The notes beneath the pieces were generated by a model that searched no databases, was not told the origin of the DNA, and saw nothing but the letters and a program-made list of their open reading frames with translations. Below are positions 10,871-21,719 of a stretch of DNA of 64,000 nucleotides, one piece after another (position 1 is the first letter of the stretch; every line of letters begins with the position of its first letter). The DNA lies in NCBI GenBank assembly GCA_026913215.1, contig JAPTYK010000001.1, forward strand, positions 4,464,001 through 4,528,000. Reading direction: 5' to 3'. The position numbers were made by a program, and so were the translations under genes. The stretch comes from Streptomyces diastatochromogenes. Its GTDB lineage: Bacteria > Actinomycetota > Actinomycetes > Streptomycetales > Streptomycetaceae.

Positions 10871-12845
10871 TCCTCTTTTCCCAGGTCCGGTGGAAGACGA
10901 CCTCGCCGCCCTCCCTGCACACCACCTCGTCCTCGGCGAGGAAGGCGTCCGCGTCGCAGGAGAGCTCCGAACGGGTGTCGACGGTGACGTCCCAGGCGAG
11001 CTCGGGCCGGTGCAGCCGGATCGACCACTCCGAGCGGGTCCGGGCGGACAGCGGGCCGCTCTCCTCGATGACGCAGGTCTCCACGGCGTCCTCGGTGTAC
11101 TCCAGGCCGTCCGGGTACACGCGCGTGCCGCCGTGCGCCGCCGGGGCGGCCTCCAGGGTCCACGCGCCCCTGGCGACGTCCCGGACCACCAGCCGCTCCG
11201 GGCGCGGCTCCTCCAGGGTGGCCGGGTGGGCGACGCCGAGGGGCGCGGACTGCTCCGGCTCCTCCCACCCGACGGCGTCCTCGGCGGGCGCGCGGACGGG
11301 CAGGGTGAGGTTCGAGCCCGCCGGGTCGAGGGTGAAGCCGGCCGCGTCCGGCTGGGGCCAGATCCACGGCCAGTACGAGGAGGAGACCGCGAGCCGCACC
11401 CGGTGGCCGGGCGCGAAGCCGTGCCCGATGCCGTTCAGCTCGAAGACGAGGGTCTCGGTCTCGCCGATCTGCGCCTCCACGGCCCGGTCGCGGCCGTAGC
11501 GGGCGGAGAGGTTCAGGGCGCCCCGGGTGACGAGGGTGGAGGAGCCGTCCGGGGCGACGTCGCAGAGCCGGGCGATCACCTGCCCGGTGGGGGCGGTGGT
11601 GCGCAGGGCGAGGCTCACGGAGGGGCGGCCCAGGATCTCGACGGGGCCGCCGTCCTCCGGGACGGGGAAGTCGAAGCAGGCCGAGCGGGCGTCCTCGTCG
11701 CGCTGGTCGGGCGGCAGGTCGGCGTCGTCGCCGACGGGGAGGAAGCGGCCGGCGTCGAGGCCGGTCCGCGGGGCGAGCTGACCACGACGGGCGCGCCCCG
11801 GAAGGCGTACGTGACGGGGGTGACGTGCGGCGAGGGCCAGGAGGGGTCGGCGACCCAGCGGCCGGGCAGTTCCCCGTACACGGTGGCCGGGGGTGCGAGT
11901 CGCTGATCCAGGAGCGCAGCAGCGGCTCGGCCATCACGTCGTTCTCGACGCCCTTGAGGTGGTGGTCCCACCAGCGCAGGGTCTCCTGGAGGAAGCCGAT
12001 CGCCGGGCCGGGCGGCAGGCCGCTGTCGGGGTACTGGTGGGACCAGGGGCCGATGATGCCGCGCACCCGGTCCTGGGGGAGGTGCCGGGCGAGCCGCAGG
12101 ACGGTGTCGCGGTAGGGGTCGTGCCAGCCGCCGACGGCGAGGACGGCGGCCCGGACCGCCCCGTAGTCCTCGCGGAGGCTGCCGTGCCTCCAGTACGCGT
12201 CCCGGGTCTGGTGGGCGAGCCAGGTGTGGGCGGGCGGCTCGACGGCCTCCAGGCGCCTCAGCCACAGTTCGCGCCACTCCTCGCCCGCGTGGCGGGGGTC
12301 CGGGGCCGGGCGGTGGAGGCGAGCAGGGCGGCGGACCCGGCGGGCAGGCCGGCGCCGAGGACCGAGCCGCCCATGTGGGGACGTCGTTGTCGTAGCGGTC
12401 GTCGGTGGCGCAGACGGCGACGACCGCCTCCAGCGGCCCGGGGGCGAGGGCGGCGGCCTGGAGGGCGCTCGTGCCGCCCCGGCCGATGCCGAACATGCCG
12501 ACCTTCCCGGTGCACCACTCCTGCCCGGCGAGCCAGTGACGACGGCGACCCCGTCGGCGAGCTCGACGGGGTCGTACGCGTCCCCGGGGAGGCCCCCGCT
12601 GTTGCCGTGGCCCCGGACGTCGACCCGTACGGAGGCGTAGCCGTGGCCCGCGTACCAGGGGTGGCGCTGCCCGTCGCGCGCGGCCGTGCCGTCGGTGAGG
12701 CGGAACGGCTCGTACTCCAGGAGGGCCGGACGGGCTCGTCGGTGAGCGGGCGCCACGCGCGCGCGTACAGTTCGGTGCCGTCCGGCAGCGGGATGCGGAG
12801 GTCCTCGTGGCGGGTCTCGTACGGGAAGTCGGTACGGATCTTCAT
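10851..12845 (-). CDS. CocE/NonD family alpha/beta hydrolase (six frameshifts)
   Basis: The product resembles X-Pro dipeptidyl-peptidase-like (S15/CocE) hydrolases: an alpha/beta-hydrolase core followed by a C-terminal jelly-roll domain. Order of segments: MKIRTDFPYETRHEDLRIPL, WYAGHGYASVRVDVRGHGNS, the nucleophile elbow GIGRGG, WLAHQTRDAYWRHGS, AVGGWHDPYRDTVL, IIGPWSHQYPDSGL, then the C-terminal domain (LALRTTAPTGQVIARLCDV to the end). The elbow reads GxGxGG instead of the usual GxSxGG, so the nucleophile Ser appears replaced by Arg or lies in a damaged stretch; hydrolase activity is therefore uncertain. Breaks are near 12725, 12535, 12370, 12310, 11900 and 11780. The total length is a multiple of three, as expected for six single-base losses. 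The substrate is unknown. Confidence 0.8.
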
Positions 12846-13045
12846 CGGGACCCTCCTCGCCGATCGCCGTTCGGGACGAACCGCCCAGTCGTGTTCATAA
12901 GAGCCGATCACGAACATACCGGGGGTGACGGGAAGGCGCCCACGGTGATCGAAAGGTGACCGGATACGCTGGCTTGAGTGAATCGAGCGACACATCGACA
13001 ATCCATGTGATCGTCAGCAGGCGTCAGCAGACAGGAGACCCCCTC

Positions 13046-14055
13046 GTGACCGTCGTCGGGCCGTTCGGCCTCAGCGTGCGGGACCAGGCTCTTGAGGCCG
13101 ATGTCCAGACCGGTCTGGCGGCTGTGGAGGCGGGCCTCCTGGACGCCACCAAGAGTGACGTCCCCTTCATCACGGAGGCAGCGCAGCACCTCGTCCTGGC
13201 CGGGGGGAAGCGGTTCCGCCCCCTGCTCGTGATGCTCGCCGCCCAGTTCGGCGACCCCTACGCGCCGGGCGTCGTGCCCTCCGCCGTGGTCGTCGAGCTC
13301 ACCCACCTGGCCACGCTCTACCACGACGACGTCATGGACGAGGCCGACGTCCGGCGCGGCGTCGACAGCGCCAACACCCGCTGGGGCAACTCGATCGCCG
13401 TCCTCACGGGTGACTTCCTCTTCGCCCGCGCCTCGCACACGCTCGCGGACCTCGGCCCCGACGCCGTGCGCATCCAGTCCGAGGCGTTCGAGCGGCTCGT
13501 GACCGGCCAGATCCTGGAGACCGCCGGGCCCACGGACGGCCGCGACCCCGTCGAGCACTACCTCGACGTCCTCGGCGGCAAGACCGGCTCCCTCGTCGCC
13601 GTCTCCTGCCGCTTCGGCGCCATGATGTCCGGCGCCGACGAGAGCGTCGTCGACATCCTCACCCAGTACGGCGAGCGGCTCGGCGTCGCCTTCCAGCTCG
13701 CCGACGACGTCCTCGACATCGCCTCCGACTCCCACGAGTCCGGCAAGACCCCCGGCACCGACCTCCGCGAGGGCATCCCCACCCTCCCCGTCCTCCGTCT
13801 GCGGGCCGCCGCGGCCGCCCACGGACGCCCGGAGGACCTGGAGCTCGTCGCCCTCATCGACGGCGGCCTCGCCGACGACGAGCGGCACGCGGAGGCCCTG
13901 CGCCGCTGCGCGCCCACCCCGCCCTGGAGCAGGCCCGCCGGGACACCGTGCGCTACGCGGAGGAGGCGCGCGCGATGCTGGCGCCGCTGCCCGACGGGTA
14001 CGCGAAGGCGGCCCTCGCGGAGATGTGCGACGCCGTGGTCCACCGCGCCGGGTAA
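13046..14055 (+). CDS. Polyprenyl (long-chain trans-prenyl) diphosphate synthase (one frameshift)
   Basis: This enzyme condenses isopentenyl diphosphate units; in Streptomyces the likely product is the side chain of menaquinone. Both aspartate-rich motifs are present: DDVMDEAD (first, altered from DDxxD as in many long-chain synthases) and DDVLD in FQLADDVLDIASDS, plus GGKRFRPLL for substrate binding. I start at the GTG at 13046 after AGGAGACC; an earlier in-frame start at 12956 lacks a ribosome site. The frame breaks near 13908 and continues as LRAHPALEQARRDTVRYAEE to the TAA at 14055; the length is one base short of a multiple of three. The location near nuo fits a quinone role, but that is inference. 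Confidence 0.88.
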
Positions 14056-14204
14056 GTCGGCCCAGCGGCCTAGGGCATCTAGGGGTCGGGTCATCCCGAA
14101 GCAGTACGTGAGGTTGATCCGGGGTCTGACGCTTCCGCTCCGCCTTCTTGGTGAGATGGAGTCATCAACCACAGGGGCAGCACGGTACGGAGGTAGCGGA
14201 GACC

Positions 14205-15401
14205 ATGGCACAGACCCGTAAGGCCAGCCGGTTCATCGTCCCGGTCGCGGTGGCAGGAGTTGCCGCGGCGACCATCGGGCTCGTCCCGGCGCTCGCGGCG
14301 TCCGGCGACCCCGACCTGCCGGAGATCACGGCCCAGCAGCTCATCGAGAAGATCGCGGCGTCGGACACCCAGACGCTGTCCGGCACCTTCAAGATCTCCA
14401 CCGACCTGGGCCTGCCGGCCCTCGACGGGCTGGCGTCCGGCCTCGGGGGCCTGGGCGGCGGCGACGGCGGCTCCGCGTCGGCCGACCCGACCGAGAAGCT
14501 CACGGCGCTCTTCTCGGGCAGCCACACCCTGCGCATCGCGGCGGACGGCCCGGAGCGCCAGCGGCTCACCCTGCTCGACGGCTCCGACGAGTACAGCCTG
14601 ATCCACAACGGCGACGACGTCTGGGGCTACGACAGCAAGTCGAACGAGGCCTTCCACGAGAAGGGCGCGTCCGGCGGCGCCCCCGAGAAGGACGAGAAGT
14701 TCCCCGGCACGCCCAAGCAGCTCGCCGACGAGGTCCTCAAGGCCGCGGGCGACACCACGTCCATTACGGTCGACGGGACGGCGAAGGTGGCCGGCCGGGA
14801 CGCCTACCAGCTGGTGATCAAGCCCAAGCAGTCCGGCTCGACCGTCGAGTCCGTGAAGATCGCGGTGGACGCGGGCAACGGCACCCCGCTGAAGTTCACG
14901 CTCTCCTCCGTCGAGGGCGGCAAGCCGGTCGTCGACGCGGGCTTCACGAAGGTCGACTTCGGCAAGCCGGCCGCCTCGGAGTTCACCTTCGAGGCGCCGA
15001 AGGGCGCGAAGGTGACGGAGGGCGCCGCGGAGAAGGCGAAGGAGTCGGGCGAGGACCTGCCGGAGGGCTTCGAGGGCGGCTTCCCGGGCCTCGGCAAGGA
15101 CTTCGGGAAGGACTTCGGCAAGGACTTCGGGGGCTCCGGCGAGGGCATGAACGTCATCGGCGAGGGCTGGACGACGATCGCCAGGCTCGACATGGGCGGA
15201 CCGGCCCCCAAGACCGACGAGGCGCCGAAGGAGTTCCAGGGCTTCCTGGACTCCTTCGGCGACAAGGTCACCGGCAAGTTCGGCTCGGGCACCGTCTTCA
15301 AGACGAAGCTGGTGAACGCGCTCATGACCGACGACGGCAAGGTCTACGTCGGCGCCGTGACGAAGGACGCGCTGGTCGCCGCGGCGAACAGCGGCAAGTA
15401 A
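14205..15401 (+). CDS. Secreted LolA-like protein
   Basis: The 398-residue product has a signal peptide (residues 1-33, ending ALAASGD) and a beta-rich body with the pattern of LolA/LppX-like lipoprotein-carrier folds (AQQLIEKIAASDTQTLSGTF at the start; GRDAYQLVIKPKQSGSTVES and VDAGNGTPLKFTLSS in the middle). There is no lipobox Cys. A short Asp/Gly/Phe repeat (GKDFGKDFGKDFGG) lies at about residues 298-311. The function in Gram-positive bacteria is not established. The ATG at 14205 follows GGAGGTAGCGGAG. A hairpin terminates the gene. Confidence 0.72.
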   Translation: MAQTRKASRFIVPVAVAGVAAATIGLVPALAASGDPDLPEITAQQLIEKIAASDTQTLSGTFKISTDLGLPALDGLASGLGGLGGGDGGSASADPTEKLTALFSGSHTLRIAADGPERQRLTLLDGSDEYSLIHNGDDVWGYDSKSNEAFHEKGASGGAPEKDEKFPGTPKQLADEVLKAAGDTTSITVDGTAKVAGRDAYQLVIKPKQSGSTVESVKIAVDAGNGTPLKFTLSSVEGGKPVVDAGFTKVDFGKPAASEFTFEAPKGAKVTEGAAEKAKESGEDLPEGFEGGFPGLGKDFGKDFGKDFGGSGEGMNVIGEGWTTIARLDMGGPAPKTDEAPKEFQGFLDSFGDKVTGKFGSGTVFKTKLVNALMTDDGKVYVGAVTKDALVAAANSGK

Positions 15402-15416
15402 GACCCGAGTTGGGAC

Positions 15417-15456
15417 CCCGGGCGGGTCGGGGGCGAAATTCACCGACCCGCCCGGG
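15417..15456. terminator. 14-bp stem hairpin between converging genes
   Basis: The arms 15417-15430 and 15443-15456 are exact reverse complements with a 12-base loop, between the LolA-like gene and the minus-strand aminopeptidase. Confidence 0.85.
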
Positions 15457-15468
15457 AGCTTCTCGGCT

Positions 15469-16962
<1,494 letters not shown>

Positions 16963-17028
16963 TCAGCGAACATTCCTGCGAATGGCGTGGAACTCGCGCC
17001 TCTGAAGCCCCCTGAGGACCGGTTGGTC

Positions 17029-18016
17029 CTAGGCGGCGGCCTTCGCGGCCTTCGCAGCCTTCGCGGCCTTCGCGGCCTCACGGCATTTGACGCACAGGCC
17101 GTCGGGGGTCGGCGGCGGGAAGGGTAGCCGCATTCGTCGCATTCGAGGAAGCGGGGTCCCCGCGCGGGCGCCGGTGGCGGTGCGGCGGGCAGCGGCGGCG
17201 GCAGCAGGGCCCTCAGACGGTGCGCGAGGAGGCCGGCCGGGTGGGCGAGGCCCTCCGGGAGGTTCGCGCAGAGGGTGCGGCGGACGGCGTCCGGGTCGCT
17301 TCCCCGGTCGAGCCAGGCGGCGACCTCCGGGGCCAGGCGGCACACGTCCCGCTCCGACAGCAGCAACCGGGGTCGTGGACGCGCAGCCCGGCCAGCAGCT
17401 CGGCGGCGGCACGGTGCTGCTCGGAGAGCGGCGCGGGAGGGGCGGCGGGGCCTTCTGGACGGGCGGCGCCGGGGTGTGGGCGGCGCCGGGGGTGCCGGAG
17501 GTGTTGGGGCGTGGGCGGCGCCGGAGCTGGCGGTGACGTCGGGGATGCGGGCGGTGTCGGAGGTGCCGGTGGGGCCGGGGGCGTGGGTTGTGTCGGCGGC
17601 GTCGGGGGTGTCCGTGGCGTCGGCGGCTTCGATGCCGCCGGTGGCTTCGCGGGTGTCGTCTCGCGTACGGGCTTCGGCTCAGCCCCCGGTCGGTTGTACG
17701 AGACCGTACGGTGCACGAACCGGCCGTCCGGCAGCCGCTCCCTGACCCGCTTCAGATACCCGCAGGCCTCCAGCTCCCGCATGGCCCGCGCGACGACCAG
17801 CTCGCTGTTGCGGTGCCTGGCCGCGATCGCCTTGATCCCGACCGGGGCGCCGGCGGGCAGCGACTGGAGGTACAGGGCGAGCCCCTTCGCCTGGAGCGTG
17901 AGCTCGCGGTGCTGGGCGAGGTGGTTGCCGGTGACGACGTAGTGGGTGTCGTGCCGGGCATTGACGTGAACGAGCCCGGAGGCGCACGGGAGCGCGCTAG
18001 GCTGCTTGGAAGCCAT
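17029..18016 (-). CDS. Winged-HTH protein with C-terminal zinc ribbon (two frameshifts)
   Basis: The N-terminal part (about residues 1-120: HYVVTGNHLAQHRELTLQAK, then IAARHRNSELVVARAMRELE) is a helix-turn-helix domain of a type common in streptomycetes near ATP-binding/XRE/DUF397 genes. A long Pro/Thr linker follows (repeated PTPP), then a helical region (LLLSERDVCRLAPEVAAWLD) and a CxxC...CxxC zinc ribbon (CDECGYP and CVKC), ending in four Lys-Ala-Ala repeats. Frame breaks lie near 17370 and 17130, both at C runs; the length deficit is exactly two bases. Target genes are unknown; DNA binding is inferred from the fold only. The 248 bases before the next gene contain nothing I can name. Confidence 0.68.
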
Positions 18017-18244
18017 CAGGAAGGGCTTACTTCCTCGGTGGTCAGGCCCTCGATCAGGATTGGCGTTCCGATCGGGGGCCGACGTGTGTCTGGGGTTGTC
18101 GCCGTGAGCATATGCCAGGCAACCAGTCCCAAATCCAGCCCAGTTGGCCCAATTCACCTGTGTGAGTGACGGGCGGTCGCCGAGGAGATCGGCGGGAGGA
18201 CTGGTGGGGTTTGGGAGGGGATTAACCCCGGGCTTTAAAGCCTT

Positions 18245-18730
18245 TTACGTCGTGCCCCATCGCGTCGTGGGGTACCGCGTCGTGGGGAACTGCGACGTGG
18301 GAAACCACGATGTGGGAATCCGCGACACGGCCGACTGCGACAGGGCCAGTTCGGCCCACACCGTCTTGCCCGGCACGGGCCCGGACCGCACACCCCACCG
18401 CTCCGCGAGCCCCTCCACGATCAGCAGCCCGCGCCCGGTCGCGACGGGCAGCCGGTCACCCCGCGTATCGGTCACCTCGATACGGAGGGTGCCGTCTGCG
18501 GCGGACAGTGCGAGCCGGAAGTCCCTCCCCGGCACGCGACCGTGCGTCACCGCGTTCGTCGCGAGCTCGGCGACGATGTGGGCGGCCGGCCGGGTCACGT
18601 ACTCCAGTTCCCACGACCGCAACTGCTCGACGGCGCGCAACCGGGCGAGCCGCGCCCCACGAGGCGTTGCGGAGAGCTGGATTCCGAATTGGCGTACGGA
18701 CGCCACGAGTTGGTCTTTCTCTTCATTCAT
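18245..18730 (-). CDS. RsbW-like ATP-binding protein (anti-sigma/serine kinase fold)
   Basis: The 161-residue product has a GHKL ATPase core: VAELATNAVTHGR (N box), LRIEVTDTRGDRLP (G1 box) and GRGLLIVEGLAERWG (G2 box). Such small proteins are abundant in Streptomyces and are usually linked to sigma-factor or XRE/DUF397 regulation. The last 25 residues are a pentapeptide repeat (PTSWF, PTSQF, PTTRY, PTTRW) encoded by a 15-bp DNA repeat. It is divergent from the IS607 remnant, which now separates it from the XRE regulator it probably once accompanied. Confidence 0.82.
   Translation of the reverse strand: MNEEKDQLVASVRQFGIQLSATPRGARLARLRAVEQLRSWELEYVTRPAAHIVAELATNAVTHGRVPGRDFRLALSAADGTLRIEVTDTRGDRLPVATGRGLLIVEGLAERWGVRSGPVPGKTVWAELALSQSAVSRIPTSWFPTSQFPTTRYPTTRWGTT
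18248..18320 (-). repeat. 15-bp tandem repeat inside the end of the ATP-binding protein gene
   Basis: Four consecutive 15-bp units begin at 18261, 18276, 18291 and 18306 (such as CGCGTCGTGGGGTAC, then CGCGTCGTGGGGAAC), with a partial unit before them. Each unit encodes five residues on the minus strand, so copy-number change would keep the frame. Confidence 0.85.
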
Positions 18731-18871
18731 GTCACCCAGGGTGGTGGCACGTGCCTACGCTGCCCATCGAACACGCCCTTACGTACGGTTACTGTCCCGC
18801 GTCTGTCCGGCCCTGTCCCGACTGTCCCGCGCGGCGCTCCGGGAAGGGCTCTGCCGAAGGAGGTGGAGGCG

Positions 18872-19234
18872 ATGGAGGAGTTCTGCCGGGGCCGTGGCCT
18901 GGCCGTGGACGAGCGGGTCCGCGAGGTCGGCGGTGGCATGAACCTCAAGCGGAAGAAGCTGCTCGCGCTGGTGGACGCCATCGAGCAGGGGGAAGTCGGC
19001 ACGCTGGTCGTCGCGCACGAGGACCGGCTGGCACGGTTCGGCTTCGAGTACCTGGAACACGTCGCGGGGAAGAACGGCTGCCAGATCATCGTCGCGAACC
19101 AAGAATCCCTGTCCCCGCAGGAAGAGATGCTTCAGGACCTCCTCGCGATCGTGCACACCTTCTCATGCAGCCTGTATGGCCTGCGCCGCTACGAGAAGGC
19201 CCTCAAGGACGAACTCACCGGCGGCGGCCGGTGA
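18872..19234 (+). pseudogene. tnpA: IS607-type serine transposase TnpA, N-terminally truncated
   Basis: The remaining 120 residues match the second half of IS607 transposases: GGGMNLKRKKLLALVDAI, then GTLVVAHEDRLARFGFEYLE and EMLQDLLAIVHTFSCSLYGL. The family normally starts with a MerR-like helix-turn-helix followed by YARVSS, which carries the catalytic serine. Neither can be found in any frame in the 140 bases upstream. The product therefore cannot catalyse strand exchange. An ATG at 18872 follows a strong AAGGAGGTGG, so a fragment could still be translated, but that site is part of the ancestral coding sequence. Confidence 0.85.
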
Positions 19235-20655
19235 AGGTCACCCGCATCGCCTTCAGCCACCGCCTCAACACCGGGAAGTACGCCCAGCTTGCCGAGCAGG
19301 CCCGCCGCCTCGGCCGTGTCCGCGCCATGGTGTGGGCCCGGTACGGCTCACCCGTCCGGGACGGCGTCAAGGACCGCGCCATCCGCGACCAGTGGATGGC
19401 CGACGGCACCGCCGACGCCTTCGGAGTACTGGCCAACGCCTGGAAGGAGACCGTCCGCGACGCGGTCGCCGACATCACCGCGCACCGCGAGGCGGGAAAG
19501 GTCAAGGTACGCAAGACCGTCCACCGCCGCTACAAGGACGAGACGCGGCGCAAGAAGGCGTACACCGACCTCAAGTACGGGCGTTGGCAGGACGACGCGT
19601 TCCTGGCACGGAAGATGCGCCAGTACCTCCAGCACGGTGTGAGCCGGATGGCGAATCAGATCGTGGTCCGCTCCGACCAGTACAGCACCTGGACCATGGC
19701 CGACGGCAACGTGTGGATCGACATCCCCGGACTCGAACGCAGGCAGAAGATCGCCATCCCGCTGAATACCACGGTCGCCCCCACCGGGACGCTGCGGCTG
19801 ATCCTGCGCAGCGGGCGCGTCGAGGTCCACTACGCCATCGACGCGCCCGACCTGCGCGAGAGTCGCCCCTGCGGCACCGGCAAGTCCGGCGTGGACAAGG
19901 GCTACACCGAAGTCCTCACCGACTCCGACGGCAACCATCACGGCGAAGAACTCGGCGTCCTGCTGCGCTGCGAGTCCGACTACCTCAAGATCAAGAACGC
20001 CCGCCGGGCCAAGATCCGGTCTCTTGCGGAGAAATCCCGCGAGCAAGGCGACCAGGCAAAGGCCGACCGGATCGAGCGGAACAACCTCGGCACGGTCAAG
20101 CGCTGCCGGCGCCGTTCCCGCTTCGAGTCCCGCGTGCGCACCGTCACCTTCACCGCCGTCCACGCAGTCATCGACAAGGCGAACCACGTCGTCGCCGAGG
20201 ACCTCACCCGGTCTTTCCCCTCCCGGCGCAAGCTGGGCAAGAACACCAACCGCCGCCTCGCCGCCTGGACCAAGGGCGTCACGGCTGAGGCACTGACAAG
20301 CGTGTCGGAGCGCAGAGGTTCTGCGCTGACGCTGGTCAACGCGGCCTACACGTCACAAGTCGTCCCCTGCTGCCGGATCCTCGGCAAGCGCTCCGGGGAC
20401 CGGCTTCACTGCACCCGGTGCGGGGACGTGTGGCAAGCAGACCACGCGGGAGCGATCAACATCCTGGAACGAGACGAAGACCCCGACATCTCCCTGTACA
20501 CCCCGCACACGCGGGTCAAGCAGCTCATTCAGGAACGGGCCGATCGCCGCCGGACCAGACTGCCGGTCCAGGACTCCAGCCCCACAGGGCGGAGAGCGAA
20601 CTATCCGATCCGAGTAGCAATGCTCAAGGAATGGGAAGCAGGTGGGCACGCATGA
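19231..20655 (+). CDS. tnpB: TnpB RNA-guided nuclease (IS607/IS1535 type)
   Basis: TnpB is a compact RuvC-type nuclease guided by an RNA from the end of its own element. The 474-residue product keeps the catalytic triad: SGVDKGYTEV (Asp, RuvC-I), VVAEDLTRSF (Glu, RuvC-II) and WQADHAGAINILER (Asp, RuvC-III). A zinc-finger-like region (VPCCRILGKRSGDRLHCTRC) lies between the last two; the first Cys pair is adjacent (CC) rather than CxxC. The GTG start overlaps the tnpA stop. Its own stop overlaps the ATG of the XRE gene (ATGA). A guide RNA is expected at about 20.4-20.7 kb by analogy only. Confidence 0.88.
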   Translation: MKVTRIAFSHRLNTGKYAQLAEQARRLGRVRAMVWARYGSPVRDGVKDRAIRDQWMADGTADAFGVLANAWKETVRDAVADITAHREAGKVKVRKTVHRRYKDETRRKKAYTDLKYGRWQDDAFLARKMRQYLQHGVSRMANQIVVRSDQYSTWTMADGNVWIDIPGLERRQKIAIPLNTTVAPTGTLRLILRSGRVEVHYAIDAPDLRESRPCGTGKSGVDKGYTEVLTDSDGNHHGEELGVLLRCESDYLKIKNARRAKIRSLAEKSREQGDQAKADRIERNNLGTVKRCRRRSRFESRVRTVTFTAVHAVIDKANHVVAEDLTRSFPSRRKLGKNTNRRLAAWTKGVTAEALTSVSERRGSALTLVNAAYTSQVVPCCRILGKRSGDRLHCTRCGDVWQADHAGAINILERDEDPDISLYTPHTRVKQLIQERADRRRTRLPVQDSSPTGRRANYPIRVAMLKEWEAGGHA

Positions 20656-21517
20656 GCGTGGACGAGGTGGACGGCACGGGGACAGAGGACGCGGGCTGGG
20701 AGGTGGAGCCGGGGGATGAGTCGGGTGCGGCGGTCGTCGCGGCCGTCGGGCGCCAGATGAAACTGTGGCGGGAGTCTAAGGGGATGAGCGCGGTCGAGTT
20801 CGGCGCGGCGATCGGTTACGGCGAGGACCTGATCCGCAAGATCGAACGGGGGTTCGTATTCCGCGCCCGGAGTACTTGGACAAGGCGGACAGGGCGGTGG
20901 GGGCGGGCGGGCTCATCTCGGCGATGAAGAGGGATGTGGAGGAGGTCCGCTACCCGAAGAAGGTGCGTGACCTGGCGAAGTTGGAGGCGCGCGCGGTCGA
21001 GTTCTGCATGTACACCAACTTCGACATCCACGGCCTGTTGCAGACCGAGGAGTTCTCGCGGGCGATCCTGCGGACTTGGCGTCCGGCGTACGGGCAGGAG
21101 GAGCTGGAGCGGTTCGTGGCGGCGCGGGCGGCACGCCGCTCCGTGCTGGAGAAGACCCCGGCACCTGAGTTCAGCTTCGTTCAGGAAGAGGTATCGCTGC
21201 GGAGGCCTGTCGGGGGAAGAATGGTGTTGCGTCGTCAGCTTGAGCGTCTGCTGGAGGTGGGCGAGTTGCCCAACGTCGAGATTCAGGTGATGCCGACTGA
21301 GCGTGCCGATCACCCCGTGACAGGAGGGCGTCTCACGCTCCTGAAGTTCGGGGACGGTACGGCGGTGGGACGCATGGATGAAGACTTCGGCGGGCGGCCG
21401 GTCTCTGACCTCAAGCGACTCCGGCTGCTGGAGCTGCGCTATGGCATCATCCGATCCAAGGCCCTCACTCCTGCGGAGTCCCGGGACTTCATCGAACAAC
21501 TGCTGGGAGAGACATGA
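20652..21517 (+). CDS. XRE-family regulator with DUF5753-type ligand domain (one frameshift)
   Basis: The protein begins with a helix-turn-helix of the XRE type (VVAAVGRQMKLWRESKGMSA, AIGYGEDLIRKIERG), then a DUF5753-like domain (ARAVEFCMYTNFDIHGLLQT, SFVQEEVSLRRPVGGRMVLR, LRLLELRYGIIRSKALTP). Between them the frame is lost at a G run near 20850 and continues as RIPRPEYLDKAD; the gene is one base short of a multiple of three. It overlaps the DUF397 gene (ATGA), the standard pairing in Streptomyces. Its start overlaps the tnpB stop. The target is unknown. Confidence 0.85.
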
Positions 21518-21705
21518 TCGGCAACCCCGAGCTGAACTGGTTCAAGAGCAGCTACAGCGACAGCGGTAACGGCAACGAGTGCGTCGAGGTCGCCACCATT
21601 CCCGGCACTGTCCACGTCCGTGACTCCAAGGATGCCGAGGGTGCCCGCCTGGCCTTCGGCCCGAGCGCCTGGCTCGGTTTCGTCGCGTACGCCTCCGGCG
21701 AGTAG
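21514..21705 (+). CDS. DUF397 small protein
   Basis: The 63-residue product has the DUF397 signature (NWFKSSYSDSGNGNECVEVA, then VRDSKDAEGARLAF). DUF397 proteins are nearly always encoded just after an XRE/DUF5753 gene, as here, and are thought to act with it; the mechanism is not settled. The ATG overlaps the upstream stop. Confidence 0.93.
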   Translation: MIGNPELNWFKSSYSDSGNGNECVEVATIPGTVHVRDSKDAEGARLAFGPSAWLGFVAYASGE

Positions 21706-21719
21706 GTCCTGTGGTGTGA

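Larger units (their letters stand above)
18872..20655 (+). mobile_element. IS607-family element remnant (truncated tnpA, full-length tnpB)
   Basis: The two genes are arranged as in IS607 elements: a serine-recombinase transposase followed, with a 4-bp GTGA overlap, by tnpB. The transposase is missing its N-terminal part, so the left end is deleted and cannot be placed exactly. IS607 elements have no terminal inverted repeats and make no target duplication, so the ends given are those of the genes. It lies in a regulatory gene group, between an RsbW-like gene and an XRE regulator. Confidence 0.8.

Noticed and set aside
10851-12845. Decayed pseudogene
   Set aside because: Every break is restored by adding one G or C, there are no internal stops in the true frame, and the total length stays a multiple of three with six losses. 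Sequence error is the simpler reading.
18310-19230. Long in-frame extension upstream of tnpB
   Set aside because: It lies across the RsbW-like gene and tnpA in another frame and has no TnpB-like content. The GTG at 19231, overlapping the tnpA stop, is the normal start.
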